Origin: Ampullaceana balthica | Taxonomy: Eukaryota > Mollusca > Gastropoda > Lymnaeidae | DNA: 64,000 nt | Direction of reading: 5' to 3' | Assembly (NCBI GenBank): GCA_944989445.1 | Contig: CALYLW010000057.1 | Location: 914,984-978,983, forward strand | In this document: piece after piece, positions 9,123-21,783 of the stretch | Numbering within the stretch: the stretch's first letter is position 1 | How the letters are laid out: every line of letters starts with the position of its first letter | Notes under the pieces: model-generated | What the model was told of the DNA's origin: nothing | Seen by the model: the letters and a program-made list of their open reading frames with translations, nothing else | The model's database searches: none | Position numbers and translations under genes: made by a program

Positions 9123-10583
9123 TAATTAATTTAGTGAATCTATCTAAGATAACTAAAGTGTATACATTGAGAATGCATGTTGGAGTCTGGTAGATTTACG
9201 TTTTAAGATAGAATTGTTGTGTCACGTGATATTAACCCACTCATGTCGGGTCGGCAGGCAGCTCGAATAATGGCTTTATCGATAATAGGAATCACTTACA
9301 CATTAAGCAAAGATAAAGTGCAACAATAAAGATAGCTTCTAATGTCTATGTGGTATTAATTTATAAAATGTTATTTTTCTTTAATTGTATTTACTTAATA
9401 AAATATAGGAAAGAAGAAGAAAAAGTAAGTGTCAAATGTCATAGTATTAAAAAAAAACGATTCTACATTTAGCAAAAATAGTAGGTAAATTTGTTTTAAT
9501 TCTCATGGAACCAACGTACCAAATCGTTTTTATTAATCTTTTATAATGTATTTCCCATCATGGGTATTGTTCGCATATATAATGGAAGTAGCAGCAATAC
9601 AAATTCGATGAAAAGAAGCAGCCAAGCTTTGTTAAATTATTAAATTCTTTATCGACTTTTAATATATCGTATATGTATCATTAGATATAGCTGTTGAAAG
9701 TGATTACTATTAGAGTAGCCTACTCAGAAGAGACATCAAAGGCAAAAGCTTAGATTTTTAGAAAAATGAGGTCACGTGTTTAAGCAATAAATGGCGAACC
9801 TAGTGTTGATATCAACGGTACCGTATATTCATGCTATAGCCCCCGGCACTCATTACCGACTTTCATATACATTAGTTTTATAAAAGTTGTTACGCCCCTG
9901 AAGTTAGTCAGTTGGTATTGTTTTCGACCTCTTCTTAGAAGTTGTAAATATCACGTCATTTGTATTAGTTTTAATGTTTAATATAATATAGACACACAAA
10001 CAAATTACTGTCAAAGATTTATATTATTTTTAAAAATAAAACAAAGTGAACACTGCGTCAAGAATAGATATATTTTTCATTCTTACCGTAGACACGATCA
10101 ATTGAAGAAAACAAACATATTATAAAAACACTAATCATAAGGGATATCAGTGATATTAAATTAAAATAAATACAACACAATTTTACGTCAGTTTTTTTAA
10201 AATGATTCGATTTGAAATTTAACATTGCATTCTTGAAAAATGTTCAGTACACAAAAAGCATTAATAATTTCATTAAAAGACTAGCATTCTAATCATTTCA
10301 AACATAGGTGCATTCTGGGAACTTTGGAATCTACAGATAAACACGTCACTCAAAACATGGCAACCCAGCTACACAGACATTTCAGAAACGGTTAAATGGA
10401 TTTTAAAATGCAACAATCCTTTCTATCTTGACATACAAGGGACAACATGTTTATGTTAACACCGGAAGTGTTCCATCATATCAAGTGGCGTAACAATGGG
10501 TTGACATCGGGGCAGTTGCCAAGGGCGCCAGCAAAAAAGGGCGCCATTAAATCTCTAAATGTTTTAATTTGAATTTAAATAAA
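9123..10583. other. AT-rich stretch; possible transposon end near 10483
   Basis: No gene or RNA is recognised. AGTGGCGTAACAATGGG at about 10484, followed by CCAAGGGCGCC and GGGCGCC, resembles the end of a hAT-type element (the CAGTGGCGTA class). A second AAGGGCGCCAAAA lies near 12020, but I could not confirm that they are a pair. Confidence 0.35.
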
Positions 10584-10585
10584 TA

Positions 10586-11559
10586 CAGTCGGACCTCTCT
10601 AAGTCGAACACAGGACCCAAAAAAAATTCGACTTACGGAGTTTTTGAGTTAAGGAAAATAGCGTAATAGGCGCCGATTAATCAAGGACAATGTAGATATT
10701 GAGAGGTGGGGGGAACAGCCATACCAGCTTGTAGTCTTTGCAGGAATGAGAGCGGTGTCTGAGGAAAGGAAGATAACTGGCTTTAACTTGCCGACACAAG
10801 CCAGTGAGAGGGCACACCTTCCCTCCCCTCCCCCACTTTACTCCCTCCACAGTGGGATTTGGGGGGGGGTAAGATTTTTTCTTTTTAAAAAGAGTCACAG
10901 CATGCAGCAAAGGGCCGCGAATTAGTTACCACTACTTTTTCTTGTCTTTGTCATTTTTTGTACTTGCAAGTCCCTCGTGGAGTGCACTAAGACAGGGGTC
11001 GGAAAACATGGCTCGAGAGCCAGATGTGGCTCTATTGGTGGCTGCTTCTGGCTCTCAGACCAATATTCGATTTTTAAAAAAAAGGTTTTTTAAGACTCCT
11101 TTTATCCACATATTATTTGCATATAAAAAACAGCATAACAATGTTATTTAAAAGAATTCAGAGACATAATTATTGTACTGTAAGTGTTGAAATTACACAA
11201 AATGCAAACATTTATTTGAATTTTTAGTTTTAAACATAATATATAGCTCTCACAGAATTTCTTTTTAAAAAATGTGGTGTTTATGGCTCACTCATGCAAA
11301 ATTTTCCCGACCCCCTGCTCTAAGATAAGAATTTACGTCCATTTACGTGGCTCTACGGCACATGTCTTCTGAAATGTATTTTCAGGATAATAACCCGAAC
11401 GCCTTGGAAAATTCGATTAAGAGAGGTTGAAAGCCAAAAATCTTTGACTTAAGGAGATCTAAAATACATTACTCTTATGGAATTTAGCCGGGAACTAACA
11501 ATTAATTCGATATAGGAAGTTTTCGACCTAGGGAAGTTCGACTTAGCAAGGTCCGACTG
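10586..11559 (+). mobile_element. Tigger/pogo-like DNA transposon remnant, 974 bp
   Basis: Ends CAGTCGGACCTCTCTAAGTC and the inverted GACTTAGCAAGGTCCGACTG, flanked by TA on both sides (10584-10585, 11560-11561), which fits Tc1/mariner-pogo insertion. Just inside are TTCGACTTACGGAGTTTT and, near the right end, GGAAGTTCGACTT. An internal block (10675-10865) with TAATCAAGGACAATGT and CCTTCCCTCC...CCCACTTTACTCCCTC recurs at 28910-29150 and 37430-37650. A hAT MITE is nested at 10993-11317. No transposase frame survives. Confidence 0.8.
10993..11317 (+). mobile_element. Nested hAT MITE, CAGGGGTCGG type (325 bp)
   Basis: Left end CAGGGGTCGGAAAACATGGC followed by TCGAGAGCCA and GTGGCTC. Right end GGCTCACTCATGCAAAATTT then TCCCGACCCCCTG. 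The target duplication is CACTAAGA / CTCTAAGA (7 of 8) at 10985-10992 and 11318-11325. The sequence matches the widespread hAT pattern with 'ATGGCTCGAGAGCCA' subterminal hairpins. It is non-coding and younger than the Tigger-like host. Confidence 0.85.
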
Positions 11560-11561
11560 TA

Positions 11562-12854
11562 TTTCACTTTTATCCTCGATAACAAAAAAGTAAATAATTA
11601 ATTATATTTAAATATATTTCATTTATATCACTATCATATTTTTTATTATATTTGTAGCCTTTTCTGGACTTATCATACAAATGTCAATATGATTTTACAG
11701 TCTTTCTTTTAGAAAGAAAAATCTTACTATCCACACTGTCGAGGGAGTAAAGTGGGGGAGGGGAGGGAAGGTGTAACCTCTATCATACAAAAATATCCCG
11801 TTTTATCCACCAATTTATTCGTTATTATTTAGTAAATAATAAACTGCAAATTAGTATTATTCTTGTCTTACTCTTGCGCATTTTTTATATTGACGCTTTG
11901 TGACTGTCAATGTCAGACTACGTAATTAGATCTATTGTCTTAAATAAAATAAGAGAAACTCAATTATTTTTTCTATCCATTAAAAAAATCGCAAAGCTGA
12001 AACTTTTCACTTTATCAAGGGCGCCAAAAAACGATACATTTCTTTCGTACTGTAAGTCTAATATCAATCCCAAAGAGGCATGGCCCAAAAGGCCTTTTTT
12101 CGTGAATGATTAAGATTTTATTCCGCATTCAATGTTACACGATTTTGAGAAATTTAGATAAAACAACAATGAAATTGAAAGAAATGAACAAGTGTTTTAA
12201 AATCACATCTTGCACTGAATAGGTTCCAGGCCTTTAATGTATTTTTTTCTGATAAGAGCTATATAAAATATCGCTTAATCTTTAGCTACATGTTTAATGA
12301 ATGGATTTTGACCAAACTTGATTTATAAAAGCTTGAGAGCCTATATTACAATACGGTAGGCAACTTAACTCCTAATGTCCATTTTTACAAGACCTGGAAC
12401 CCAAAATCTTGGGTGTGTGTGTGCGCGCATGCGCGTGTGTGTGTGTAAATTTATAAGACATTATTCCCCATTTGCTTTTACACGCTGTTTACAAACATTG
12501 ACACACATGTCCATCCTAAAACAACTTACAATATAAATGTTTAGGAACTTTACATCTTGAACCATTGTGGCGAGTGAACACTTTCTTTTCTTTTCCTTTT
12601 TTTAAATTGATTTTAAAAAAATTGAATTAAGCTTTATAAATATTTTGAGTAATAGATTTTTAGTAGAATGGAAATATATGTTTAACATTAGCGCTCATTT
12701 TGTGGCCGGTGCCCTAAATATTTTTCTTATGTAAGCTTTTCAAATATTATTTTATTGACCTGATCACCATGAAACTTGGGGAATTTTTTAGTACACTTGG
12801 GCGGAATTTTCTGTTATAATTGTTTTATTATTTGTAAGTACCACTCATTTGTTC
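11562..12854. other. AT-rich stretch with a Tigger fragment and a GT microsatellite
   Basis: Positions 11741-11778 (GGGAGTAAAGTGGGGGAGGG) are a stray piece of the Tigger-like interior. Positions 12411-12446 are an alternating GT/GC tract. A 67-codon frame at 11910-12113 overlaps an AAGGGCGCCAAAA motif that looks transposon-derived, so I do not call it a gene. Confidence 0.4.
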
Positions 12855-13140
12855 CTTTGAGTTGCCTTTATACTGAGATCGTTGTATTGCACGACGAATC
12901 AGCTTTGAGTTGCCTTTATACTGAGATCATTGTATCACACGACAGATCAGCTTTGAGTTGCCTTTATACTGAGATCATTGTATCACACGACAGATCAGCT
13001 TTGAGTTGCCTTTATACTGAGATCGTTGTATCGCACGACAGATCAGCTTTGATTTGCCTTTATACCGAGATCGTTGTATCGCACGACAGATCAGCTTTGA
13101 GTTGCCTTTATACCGAGATCGTTGTATCACACCAAAGATC
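12855..13140 (+). repeat. 48-bp minisatellite, 6 units
   Basis: Units contain GAGTTGCCTTTATACTGAGA and TGTATCACACGACAGATCAG. The unit is a multiple of 3, so a frame encoding a 16-residue repeat (LSCLYTEIVVSHDRSA) stays open through 12776-13156. Changes between units (ATT/GTT, CAC/CGC, ACT/ACC) are not obviously biased to silent positions, and no start context or exon signal supports expression. Confidence 0.9.
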
Positions 13141-13837
13141 ACCTGGTAACATATAAGCTTGGCGCAGACTGGGATGGCTTCAATTATATTGATTTTATTT
13201 TAATGCCTCACTATGTTTACATTTCTTTTTTATAATGTTTTTTACTCAAAATATAAAATATTTGTACTTTTATTTTTGGAACGAGGAAAGTGCATTACAC
13301 TTTATACATCAAACATAATCATACTAACTGTGTTTATTTCACGGGATGATTACATTTTTATAAATGTCTTAATAAGCTAGTTTGCTGCTATGATAATCAG
13401 AAAAGTATTTATAATATTTATGAAATTATGACATCATTTTTAATTGAAATTTCTTTTTATATTTTAAGAAAACAAAATATGTCAAGAAATTACTTTAAAA
13501 TAAAGTGGCTCGTGAAAATTAAGAATTTATTGAAATAATATTTTAAAAAACTACGACTTATCTCCCTTGAGCTTTTGTGTAATATTCATATTTACAATTT
13601 TGGTTTTAGTCGTCCTTAATTATATTTAGAGAACTAAGCCCACAAGGCCGACTACAATAATACATTCTTTATATAAAATATGCATTATTTGAACTGTTAT
13701 TTTAAAGACAATTTAGAATAACAAGTATAAACATATTTACATAATGATTTCATCTTCTTTATAAAATTTTGGTCGCTTCATTTTTATTAAGGTAAATGAC
13801 GTCATCAATTCTGCTCTACTCAACAAGTTTGTCTAGA
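13141..13837. other. AT-rich lead-in to the 47-bp array
   Basis: No gene is recognised. The end, GGTAAATGACGTCATCAATT at about 13791, matches 24455-24475 closely and shows that the array at 13838 grew inside a dispersed repeat. Confidence 0.45.
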
Positions 13838-16390
13838 GTTTATCTATTTTATCTGACGCTGTACTTCCTATCTCAGTGTTCTACTATCAGTCATTTTATC
13901 TGACGCTGTACTTCCTATCTCAGTGTTCTACTATCAGTCATTTTATCTGACGCTGTACTTCCTATCTCAGTGTTCTACTATCAGTCATTTTATCTGACGC
14001 TGTACTTCCTATCTCAGTGTTCTACTATCAGTCATTTTATCTGACGCTGTACTTCCTATCTCAGTGTTCTACTATCAGTCATTTTATCTGACGCTGTACT
14101 TCCTATCTCAGTGTTCTACTATCATTCATTTTATCTGACGCTGTACTTCCTATCTCTGTGTTCTACTATCAGTCATTTTATCTGACGCTGTACTTCCTAT
14201 CTCAGTGTTCTACTATCAGTCATTTTATCTGACGCTGTACTTCCTATCTCAGTGTTCTACTATCAGTCATTTTATCTGACGCTGTACTTCCTATCTCAGT
14301 GTTCTACTATCAGTCATTTTATCTGACGCTGTACTTCCTATCTCAGTGTTCTACTATCAGTCATTTTATCTGACGCTGTACTTCCTATCTCAGTGTTCTA
14401 CTATCAGTCATTTTATCTGACGCTGTACTTCCTATCTCAGTGTTCTACTATCAGTCATTTTATCTGACGCTGTACTTCCTATCTCAGTGTTCTACTATCA
14501 GTCATTTTATCTGACGCTGTACTTCCTATCTCAGTGTTCTACTATCAGTCATTTTATCTGACGCTGTAATTCCTATCTCAGTGTTCTACTATCAGTCATG
14601 TTTATCTGACGCTGTACTTCCTATCTCAGTGTTCTACTATCAGTCATTTTATCTGACGCTGTAATTCCTATCTCAGTGTTCTACTATCAGTCATTTTATC
14701 TGACGCTGTACTTCCTATCTCAGTGTTCTACTATCAGTCATTTTATCTGACGCTGTAATTCCTATCTCAGTGTTCTACTATCAGTCATGTTTATCTGACG
14801 CTGTACTTCCTATCTCAGTGTTCTACTATCAGTCATTTTATCTGACGCTGTACTTCCTATCTCAGTGTTCTACTATCAGTCATTTTATCTGACGCTGTAC
14901 TTCCTATCTCAGTGTTCTACTATCAGTCATTTTATCTGACGCTGTACTTCCTATCTCAGTGTTCTACTATCAGTCATTTTATCTGACGCTGTACTTCCTA
15001 TCTCAGTGTTCTACTATCAGTCATTTTATCTGACGCTGTACTTCCTATCTCAGTGTTCTACTATCAGTCATTTTATCTGACGCTGTACTTCCTATCTCAG
15101 TGTTCTACTATCAGTCATTTTATCTGACGCTGTACTTCCTATCTCAGTGTTCTACTATCAGTCATTTTATCTGACGCTGTACTTCCTATCTCAGTGTTCT
15201 ACTATCAGTCATTTTATCTGACGCTGTACTTCCTATCTCTGTGTTCTACTATCAGTCATTTTATCTGACGCTGTACTTCCTATCTCAGTGTTCTACTATC
15301 AGTCATTTTATCTGACGCTGTACTTCCTATCTCAGTGTTCTACTATCAGTCATTTTATCTGACGCTGTACTTCCTATCTCAGTGTTCTACTATCAGTCAT
15401 TTTATCTGACGCTGTACTTCCTATCTCAGTGTTCTACTATCAGTCATTTTATCTGACGCTGTACTTCCTATCTCAGTGTTCTACTATCAGTCATTTTATC
15501 TGACGCTGTACTTCCTATCTCAGTGTTCTACTATCAGTCATTTTATCTGACGCTGTAATTCCTATCTCAGTGTTCTACTATCAGTCATTTTATCTGACGC
15601 TGTAATTCCTATCTCAGTGTTCTACTATCAGTCATTTTATCTGACGCTGTAATTCCTATCTCAGTGTTCTACTATCAGTCATTTTATCTGACGCTGTACT
15701 TCCTATCTCAGTGTTCTACTATCAGTCATTTTATCTGACGCTGTACTTCCTATCTCAGTGTTCTACTATCAGTCATTTTATCTGACGCTGTACTTCCTAT
15801 CTCAGTGTTCTACTATCAGTCATTTTATCTGACGCTGTATTTCCTATCTCAGTGTTCTACTATCAGTCATTTTATCTGACGCTGTACTTTCTAGGGGCCA
15901 TCCATATAGTACGTCACGCTACTTTTGACCATTTTTAACTCCGCCCCTCCCCCATGTCACAAACTGTCACAAATATTGGACCCCCCCCCCTAAAGTACGG
16001 CACACTTTTGAACAAAAATTGTTATTGTTATTTACAAAATAATTAAAATTTAATATATAACCCCGGTATGTAACACATGGCCGGACCCCTCCCCTCCCCC
16101 TTTCACAAACTGTCACACTTTCTTACACCCACTCCCCCCCTCTGGAGCGTGACGTACTTTATGGACGGCCCCCTATCTCAGTGTTCTACTATCAGTTATT
16201 TTATCTGACGCTGTACTTACTATATCAGTGTTCTACTATCAGTCATTTTATCTGAGGCTGTACTTCCTATCTCAGTGTTCTACTATCAGTCATTTTATCT
16301 GACGCTGTACTTCCTATCTCAGTGTTCTACTATCAGTCATTTTATCCGACGTTGTACTTTCTATCTCAGTGTTCTACTATCAGTCATTTT
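13838..16390 (+). repeat. 47-bp minisatellite, about 48 units, split by a MITE
   Basis: Units contain TTTTATCTGACGCTGTACTT and CTATCTCAGTGTTCTACTAT. About 43 nearly identical units fill 13838-15893; variants are mostly ACTTCC/AATTCC, a G inserted in CATGTTT and CTCTGTG. The part beyond the MITE (16173-16390) has about 4.6 units with many more changes. The array ends in ACTCTTTCTCTTCAGTTACG, similar to CTTCTTTACAGCTACG at 24568, the single-unit paralogue. Confidence 0.95.
15894..16172 (+). mobile_element. MITE with GGGGCCRTCCATAWAGTACGTCA inverted repeats
   Basis: The left terminus GGGGCCATCCATATAGTACG (then TCACGCT) and the right terminus AGCGTGACGTACTTTATGGA (then CGGCCCC) form an inverted repeat of about 27 bp. 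The flanking trinucleotide CTA is duplicated (15891-15893, 16173-16175), and the intact minisatellite unit contains it once. The interior has GTCACAAACTGTCAC and C-rich runs. The 3-bp YTA duplication suggests a PIF/Harbinger or ISL2EU-like superfamily, which I cannot settle. Relatives: 38614-39038 and 40919-41053. Confidence 0.8.
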
Positions 16391-16596
16391 ACTCTTTCTC
16401 TTCAGTTACGATCTTCTACAGTCACGTATTCTTTCTGCGAATAAGATACGACCTAATATATTAGGTGAACGGTCCTCGTTCTGTGCACTGACACCACGTG
16501 ATTCTTTTCAATTAAATATTCTTAACTCTGCTGAAAAGAATGTCATTCGTTGTAAATAGGTATGACGGCAATCGAACACCCACATAGGAGGTGATA

Positions 16597-17310
16597 TCTA
16601 TACTTATAAAGCTCAGTTGTTTTATTTGCGTCGGTATGTTTCACTTTTCAACTTTCTGTTCGTTACACAGCCACGGAAAAACCAAATGACGGACGGGGAC
16701 CAAATTTGGCAGGACGGTTCCTTTTACCCCGGAGATGGTTTTAAGTTATTTTTTGTAATTGTCCCTTTTTCCCGAATGCCGTAAATTAAATAATCAGAAA
16801 ATGCAGAGACAAAGAATGAAAAATTTAACCTCGTTTCTATATTTAACAACTTTACGCGGACGTTCAAATTCCGATCAAAGCGAGTTATTTTTGGTAAAGT
16901 TTTTTTTACCCAATACTTTATTTTCAGCGGTGCGCATTAAAAAAATATTATATTGTCTAATTACGGTGCGCACATTTTCGTGCACGCTTCTTTTAAAAAA
17001 ATAAAATATAAGCATAAAACAATGACGTAATTTAATATTTCTATACAATCCATACAGACCACGGGAATCAATATACATAATTAACATAAGTGACTTATCG
17101 GTGTTTGATAAATATGATTTATTCTACTTTCTGAAATGTACACAAAGTATTTCATAATAATTATAAATCCTCAAATCCTATTTTTACATAGTTGCCTTTT
17201 CAAAAATTAAAATATAAGCATAAAACCATGACGCCATTTAATATTTTTATACAAAATCATATTGTCTAATTACGGTGCGCACATTTTCGTGTACGCTTCT
17301 TAATTTGAGC
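16597..17310 (+). mobile_element. Helitron-related 5' terminus and body
   Basis: Position 16597 starts TCTATACTTATAAAGCTCAG after an A, a typical Helitron 5' end. It is followed by GACGGGGACCAAATTTGGCA and CCCCGGAGATGG, a block common in Helitron leaders. TTTACGCGGACGTTCAA and GAGTTATTTTTGG (16850-16900) also occur at 57420-57450 and 49290. The motif ACGGTGCGCACATTTTCGTG appears at 16964 and 17270. Positions 17040-17190 match the Helitron body at 59870-59990 in inverse orientation. No CTAG terminus was identified, so the right limit is arbitrary. Confidence 0.45.
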
Positions 17311-17639
17311 AGTGCAGTACAAAGAATTGTCATTTTCTTTACTGTTACTTTCTATGTATTATAGACACGTCAACATATTTAATTACAACTGCCACACGAT
17401 GCATTAGGTTTAATTGTTTACATGTTTAAAATGTTTTCATTTAATTGCGAATTTGTTTTAATTATTTTCTATTCCATTACTCGACATTTAATAAAAACCT
17501 ATTTATGTAATAATTGTGTCAGTATTTTTTTTCCAAGGCTTCATTTTTAGCGGTGCGCGTTCTAAAATCTTTTATCGCCTGACTACTGTGCACACATTTT
17601 CGTGTACGCATCTTAAATTTAGCTGTGTCCTATTAATAT

Positions 17640-18365
17640 AACATTTATATTTTGTTTGTCTTTTACATAAGCTATTGTCTTTTACATAAGCTATACACTT
17701 ATACAATTTAAACTTAGGCTACTGGACCGATTTACATCATAGATTAAACTAAATAAAGTGATCCTGAAAGCGCTTAATTATTATTATTATTTTTTTGCGA
17801 ATTGAATTGTTATGTTCATTCCTTTGTAGTTGGATTAACATAGGTCATTTTTGAAATTAACGATTACAATTGCGTCGCATTCGTTTTTTAACAGACATTT
17901 GAGTTGTTTTTGTTTTTTAATTTTTTAAATGTGTAAGATAATTTCTTTATTTTTTAGAAACAAAATCTGTTGTTGGGCAATGAAAGTGACTAAAAAAAAG
18001 AATTTCATTCCTTTATGATATTATACCAATTGCATACAGCAGTAAATTTTAATCGTAAATGTAGATACAAATATATAACAATTCAACTATTATTTCCATG
18101 TTAGAACAACTATAAATAGATTACAAAAGTAGAGTTATTTTGGTCCAGTTGTTATGAGCAGACTTTTTATTAAGCAAGAATATTTCTATAACCATTTATT
18201 ATTATTGTCTAAATACGGTGCGCACATTTTCTTGATTTCCTTTTAATACGACTGCTTTAGTTTCTTTCAAGTATTTTAGAAAGTACATTTCATATATAAC
18301 ATTTATAAATTAATTTATTGGCGCTATATGTCAATAAAGCTACACTTTAAAAAATTTAACATAAG

Positions 18366-18441
<76 letters not shown>

Positions 18442-18985
18442 TATACATTATAAACTTTCGCTACCGAACGTATTAACGGAAGTTGACTAAATTAAAATAG
18501 TGATTGTTATAACGCTTAATTAATATGAATTGCGAATTAAACATGTTACGTTCATTTCTTTGTAGTCGGAATAACAAAGGCCATTTCTAAAGTTGCTTTT
18601 TAATCATTTTTCAGATGTGTAAAAAGACAGACCGTTGTATCTTTTTTTTTAATGTGGATATATATTTTTTTTTCAGAAACAAAATCTGGTGTGTGTGTAT
18701 TGAATATAATTTACAAAATATGATGCCTTATCAGAAATAGGGAACACAAAAAAAGAATTCCATTTTGAAATTATACGCATTGCATAAAAACCGTAAATAT
18801 AAATCATACAATTTAGAGACTTTTAAATGTAATAGATATTATTTCCCTGTTAAAACAACTATGAATACGTCAAAAGGAAGAGTTATTGTGGTCCAGTACA
18901 TTTAGGCCTACGTTATAACAAGACTTTATTTTATGCTGTCAGCTTTCTATAATCTCTTATTGTCTAAATATGGTGTGCACATTTC
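17640..18985 (+). repeat. Diverged tandem duplication of about 600-750 bp
   Basis: Ordered shared blocks: ACATAAGCTAT (17665, 18360), TTCATT(C/T)CTTTGTAGT, TTTTTAGAAACAAAATCTG versus TTTCAGAAACAAAATCTG, AAAAAGAATT, CATTGCATA, TATTATTTCC(A/C)TGTTA, AGAGTTATTNTGGTCCAG and ATTGTCTAAATA(C/T)GGTG. The copies differ by many substitutions and indels and by a TA microsatellite. No frame is conserved. Confidence 0.65.
18367..18438. repeat. (TA)n microsatellite
   Basis: About 36 uninterrupted TA dinucleotides within the second unit of the 17.6-19.0 kb duplication. Confidence 0.98.
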
Positions 18986-19199
18986 TTAATATCATTTTAA
19001 ATTATAATACGACGGTTTTTTTAAAAAGTATTTTAGAAAGTACATTTATAATTTTGTTTATTGGCGCTATGAGTTATGTAGTCTTTGCCTTTTATAGGGA
19101 TAGTGCCATATGTTCTTTATCTCATAGACGCGGTTACAAATATTGTATTACTTACAATTATGTTACTATGCAGTGTCATAATTATACATGAAATTTTTG

Positions 19200-20336
19200 A
19201 GTGACGAGGGTGGTAGAGCTCTTTCGGAAAACCTATCAGTTATGTTTATTTAGTACAAGTTGGAATGAAATAGTAAATTTAGTTATTATGGTCGTCAAGA
19301 TTCATTAATCATAAATCATATCTTTTTAATAGTAAGGTAATGTTAGAGGCACTGCATTAAGTGAAAACAACTCATGCTTAAATGTGGTAAAAATTAAATA
19401 ATTGCGTCTGTTGGTTTTTTTTCCTCTCTCTCTATTTTTTTCTTAAATAGATTTAATTTTTTGTCCTTAAAATGGAATATCTCTGTTTCCCATAAGATTT
19501 TAACTAATAGATGAATCTGAAATATAACTTGGCAAATAAAAGTTGTAATAACCAGCAACTAATACTGGGTAAATTGGTCAGCACACTTCCGCTACAAGGA
19601 GCGGGTATATTTCTAGTAAATGTATATATATATTTATAAGTTTAATTCAAAAATGTTAAAGTCTCTGCTGAAACCACGCAATATGGATTTGGTGTAGAAA
19701 AATTAGACAAATATTTTAAAGGAAAAATACAAAATTTGCATTGTTATCATGAATTCCTAAGTCTTTAAAATAGTCCCTATAATTCATAAATGTCCTAGGA
19801 TTTCTTATTTTGATTAACTCAACAGAACCAAAAACACTCACATTTACTAAAATGTATAAACAAATTTAGTTTTTAATCGATATATATATATATATATAAG
19901 TCATCAGATATTAGGAAAAAGCACAAGACGCGAGCAAATAAGCACGACGAATGATCCTCGCTATGGTCGACCAATCACAGTTTATGGTTGGCAAAGCGAG
20001 GATATTGCAGGATTGGGGGGGGGGTAGCTATTCGCAGTGCGCACCTCTCGACACAAAAAATTTAATACGAAACTCAAAACTTTATATTGGGCTTGAAAAT
20101 AATTCTAGAATTACGTTCATATTTGTTTTTAAAATTCTGAAGATATTTTAAATTTAAGCTTAACTTGTGTGCGCGATCCAAATGAAATGTTAGATTTGTT
20201 GTTGAAAGTTGTTTATTACACTCACAGTGTTAACAGAGAGTTTAATCTACGACTTACAAACGATATTAATAAATAAAAATAACAAGCAAAAATTGAAGTA
20301 AAAAATCTTTAAAAAAAGAAATTGCATTAAATTTGT
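19200..20336. other. AT-rich stretch, no gene recognised
   Basis: Contains short TA runs near 19623 and 19880. A stretch at 19950-20045 has CCTCGCTATGGTCGACCAATCACA and a G-run; the GACCAATCACA pattern recurs at 54985 and near Helitron ends, so it may be transposon-derived. A 66-codon frame there is not convincing. Confidence 0.35.
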
Positions 20337-20722
20337 ATTTCCTGACAGCTTGCACTAAAAAGCACCATCACATGGTACGTAAAACAAAGTAGTTCACAAG
20401 ATTAATGATAAGATGTAAACAGTTTTACTTGAACTTTTGTTAAATTTGTCCATATATGTCTATGTTATGTTTTATATACACAAAATTAAACATAGAGAAA
20501 TAGAAAATGTGACGAAAGGGGGAAATTTTAAAAATAATATCTGTTTAAATTTACGGAAACTGTTAATTTATATAAGTTTACTATCATATTATTGATGTCT
20601 AGTTGTTTGACACACAGAATATTATACGGGGTTTTCAATTTTATATAACTAAGTGGCATGCCACTTAACTTCGTTCCCTTTAATAAGGGAAACTGTCAAT
20701 TGCTAGTTTCTCTTACCCCTGG
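20337..20722 (-). repeat. Core repeat copy 2 (inverted)
   Basis: In plus-strand order: ATTTCCTGACAGCTTGCAC, TAAAAAGCACCATCACATG, AT-rich middle, the perfect palindrome TAAGTGGCATGCCACTTA at 20650-20667, ACTTCGTTCCCTTTAATAAG and CTAGTTTCTCTTACCCCTGG. This is the only copy where the two arms form an uninterrupted palindrome. Its outer flank (20740-20950) matches 54600-54830, beside core copy 9. Confidence 0.8.
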
Positions 20723-20966
20723 CAAAGACCGAGTTAGATTAAAACAAGCTTATGTCACTAGTTCATTTTTAATTGATTTTTAAAGATTTTATGAAAATTA
20801 TCAACTTGCGTTACTTTTGATTTATTTAATTAATTTTAACTTTTGTTTGCACACTTGACTAATTAATTAATGATAATTTTATGATTTACTGTAAACATTA
20901 AGATATTTAGACTCCTCATAAAACAGGTGGAGACATGACTAAAGAATTTCTAAAAATCCGAAGCAG

Positions 20967-21025
20967 GACATTTTGGCGCTGCCGTTTTAGCGCGACCGTT
21001 TTGGCGCAGGACATTTTGGTGCCAT
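20967..21025 (+). repeat. Short array of TTTTGGCGC-type motifs
   Basis: ACATTTTGGCGC, CCGTTTTAGCGC, CCGTTTTGGCGC and ACATTTTGGTGCC follow one another at spacings of about 14-15 bases. The pattern resembles subterminal motif arrays of DNA transposons, but no element boundary was found. Confidence 0.6.
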
Positions 21026-21783
21026 TCAAAAATAACTTTTATTTTACTTAACATTTATAAAGTTTTAATAAATAAATATATTGTTATTGATATTTTCAGC
21101 ATCTTAATCTTAGTTTATTTATAGTCCTATCAATGAATGGTAGTGATTTTATATACTTGGTGAATTATGAGTTATAATTAGCCTACTCACATTTTAAATA
21201 ATATTTAACGACTCGTACTTAGTACTAGTAATAATTGAAAATATGTAACATTTTTTTTTAAAAATCAAACATTAAAAACTACTTTCGTTCATAGCTTAAC
21301 AGGATCATATACAAATATTTGTGGTAAGTTGTTGAAATAAAAAAAACAATTTTGGTACTCAACCCCCTTAACAGAATGCAGTAGCAATACAATAATATTA
21401 AAAGTGTATTATTTAAACTCGTCCTTTCTGTCTTTAAAGACCTAAAACAAAGAAAACTTATTCTGTACAAAACATTTGCCTTTATGGTACAGACAATACT
21501 AAATACAGTATTTAATATAGTACCGGTGATTATTTTGTTGGCTCCTTTTATATTCCTTTAGGAGTTTCGTACTTTTTTCACGCCCCTCAAATCTGTTTAT
21601 ATTTTAATGTCCCCAAACCAGCTTACACCACACACACAAACAGGTTATGTATGAGCCTGACACGACGTCACGAAACAATCAACGTTTCGGCAAAGAGACT
21701 TCTTCAACCAAAAATTAGAAGAAAATAAAACTATTAAAAAGAGATTAAAACTTAGCTGCTGTGAAATCGAGAGCCAAAGAGAG

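Noticed and set aside
10677..10910. 77-codon minus-strand frame
   Set aside because: Falls entirely in the Tigger-like interior, whose other copies (28910-29150, 37430-37650) do not keep the frame.
12776..13156. 126-codon frame with LSCLYTEIVVSHDRSA repeats
   Set aside because: 48-bp array; changes between units are not biased to synonymous positions.
18367..18438. (TA)n as a replication origin or cruciform regulatory site
   Set aside because: Ordinary microsatellite; nothing around it supports a function.
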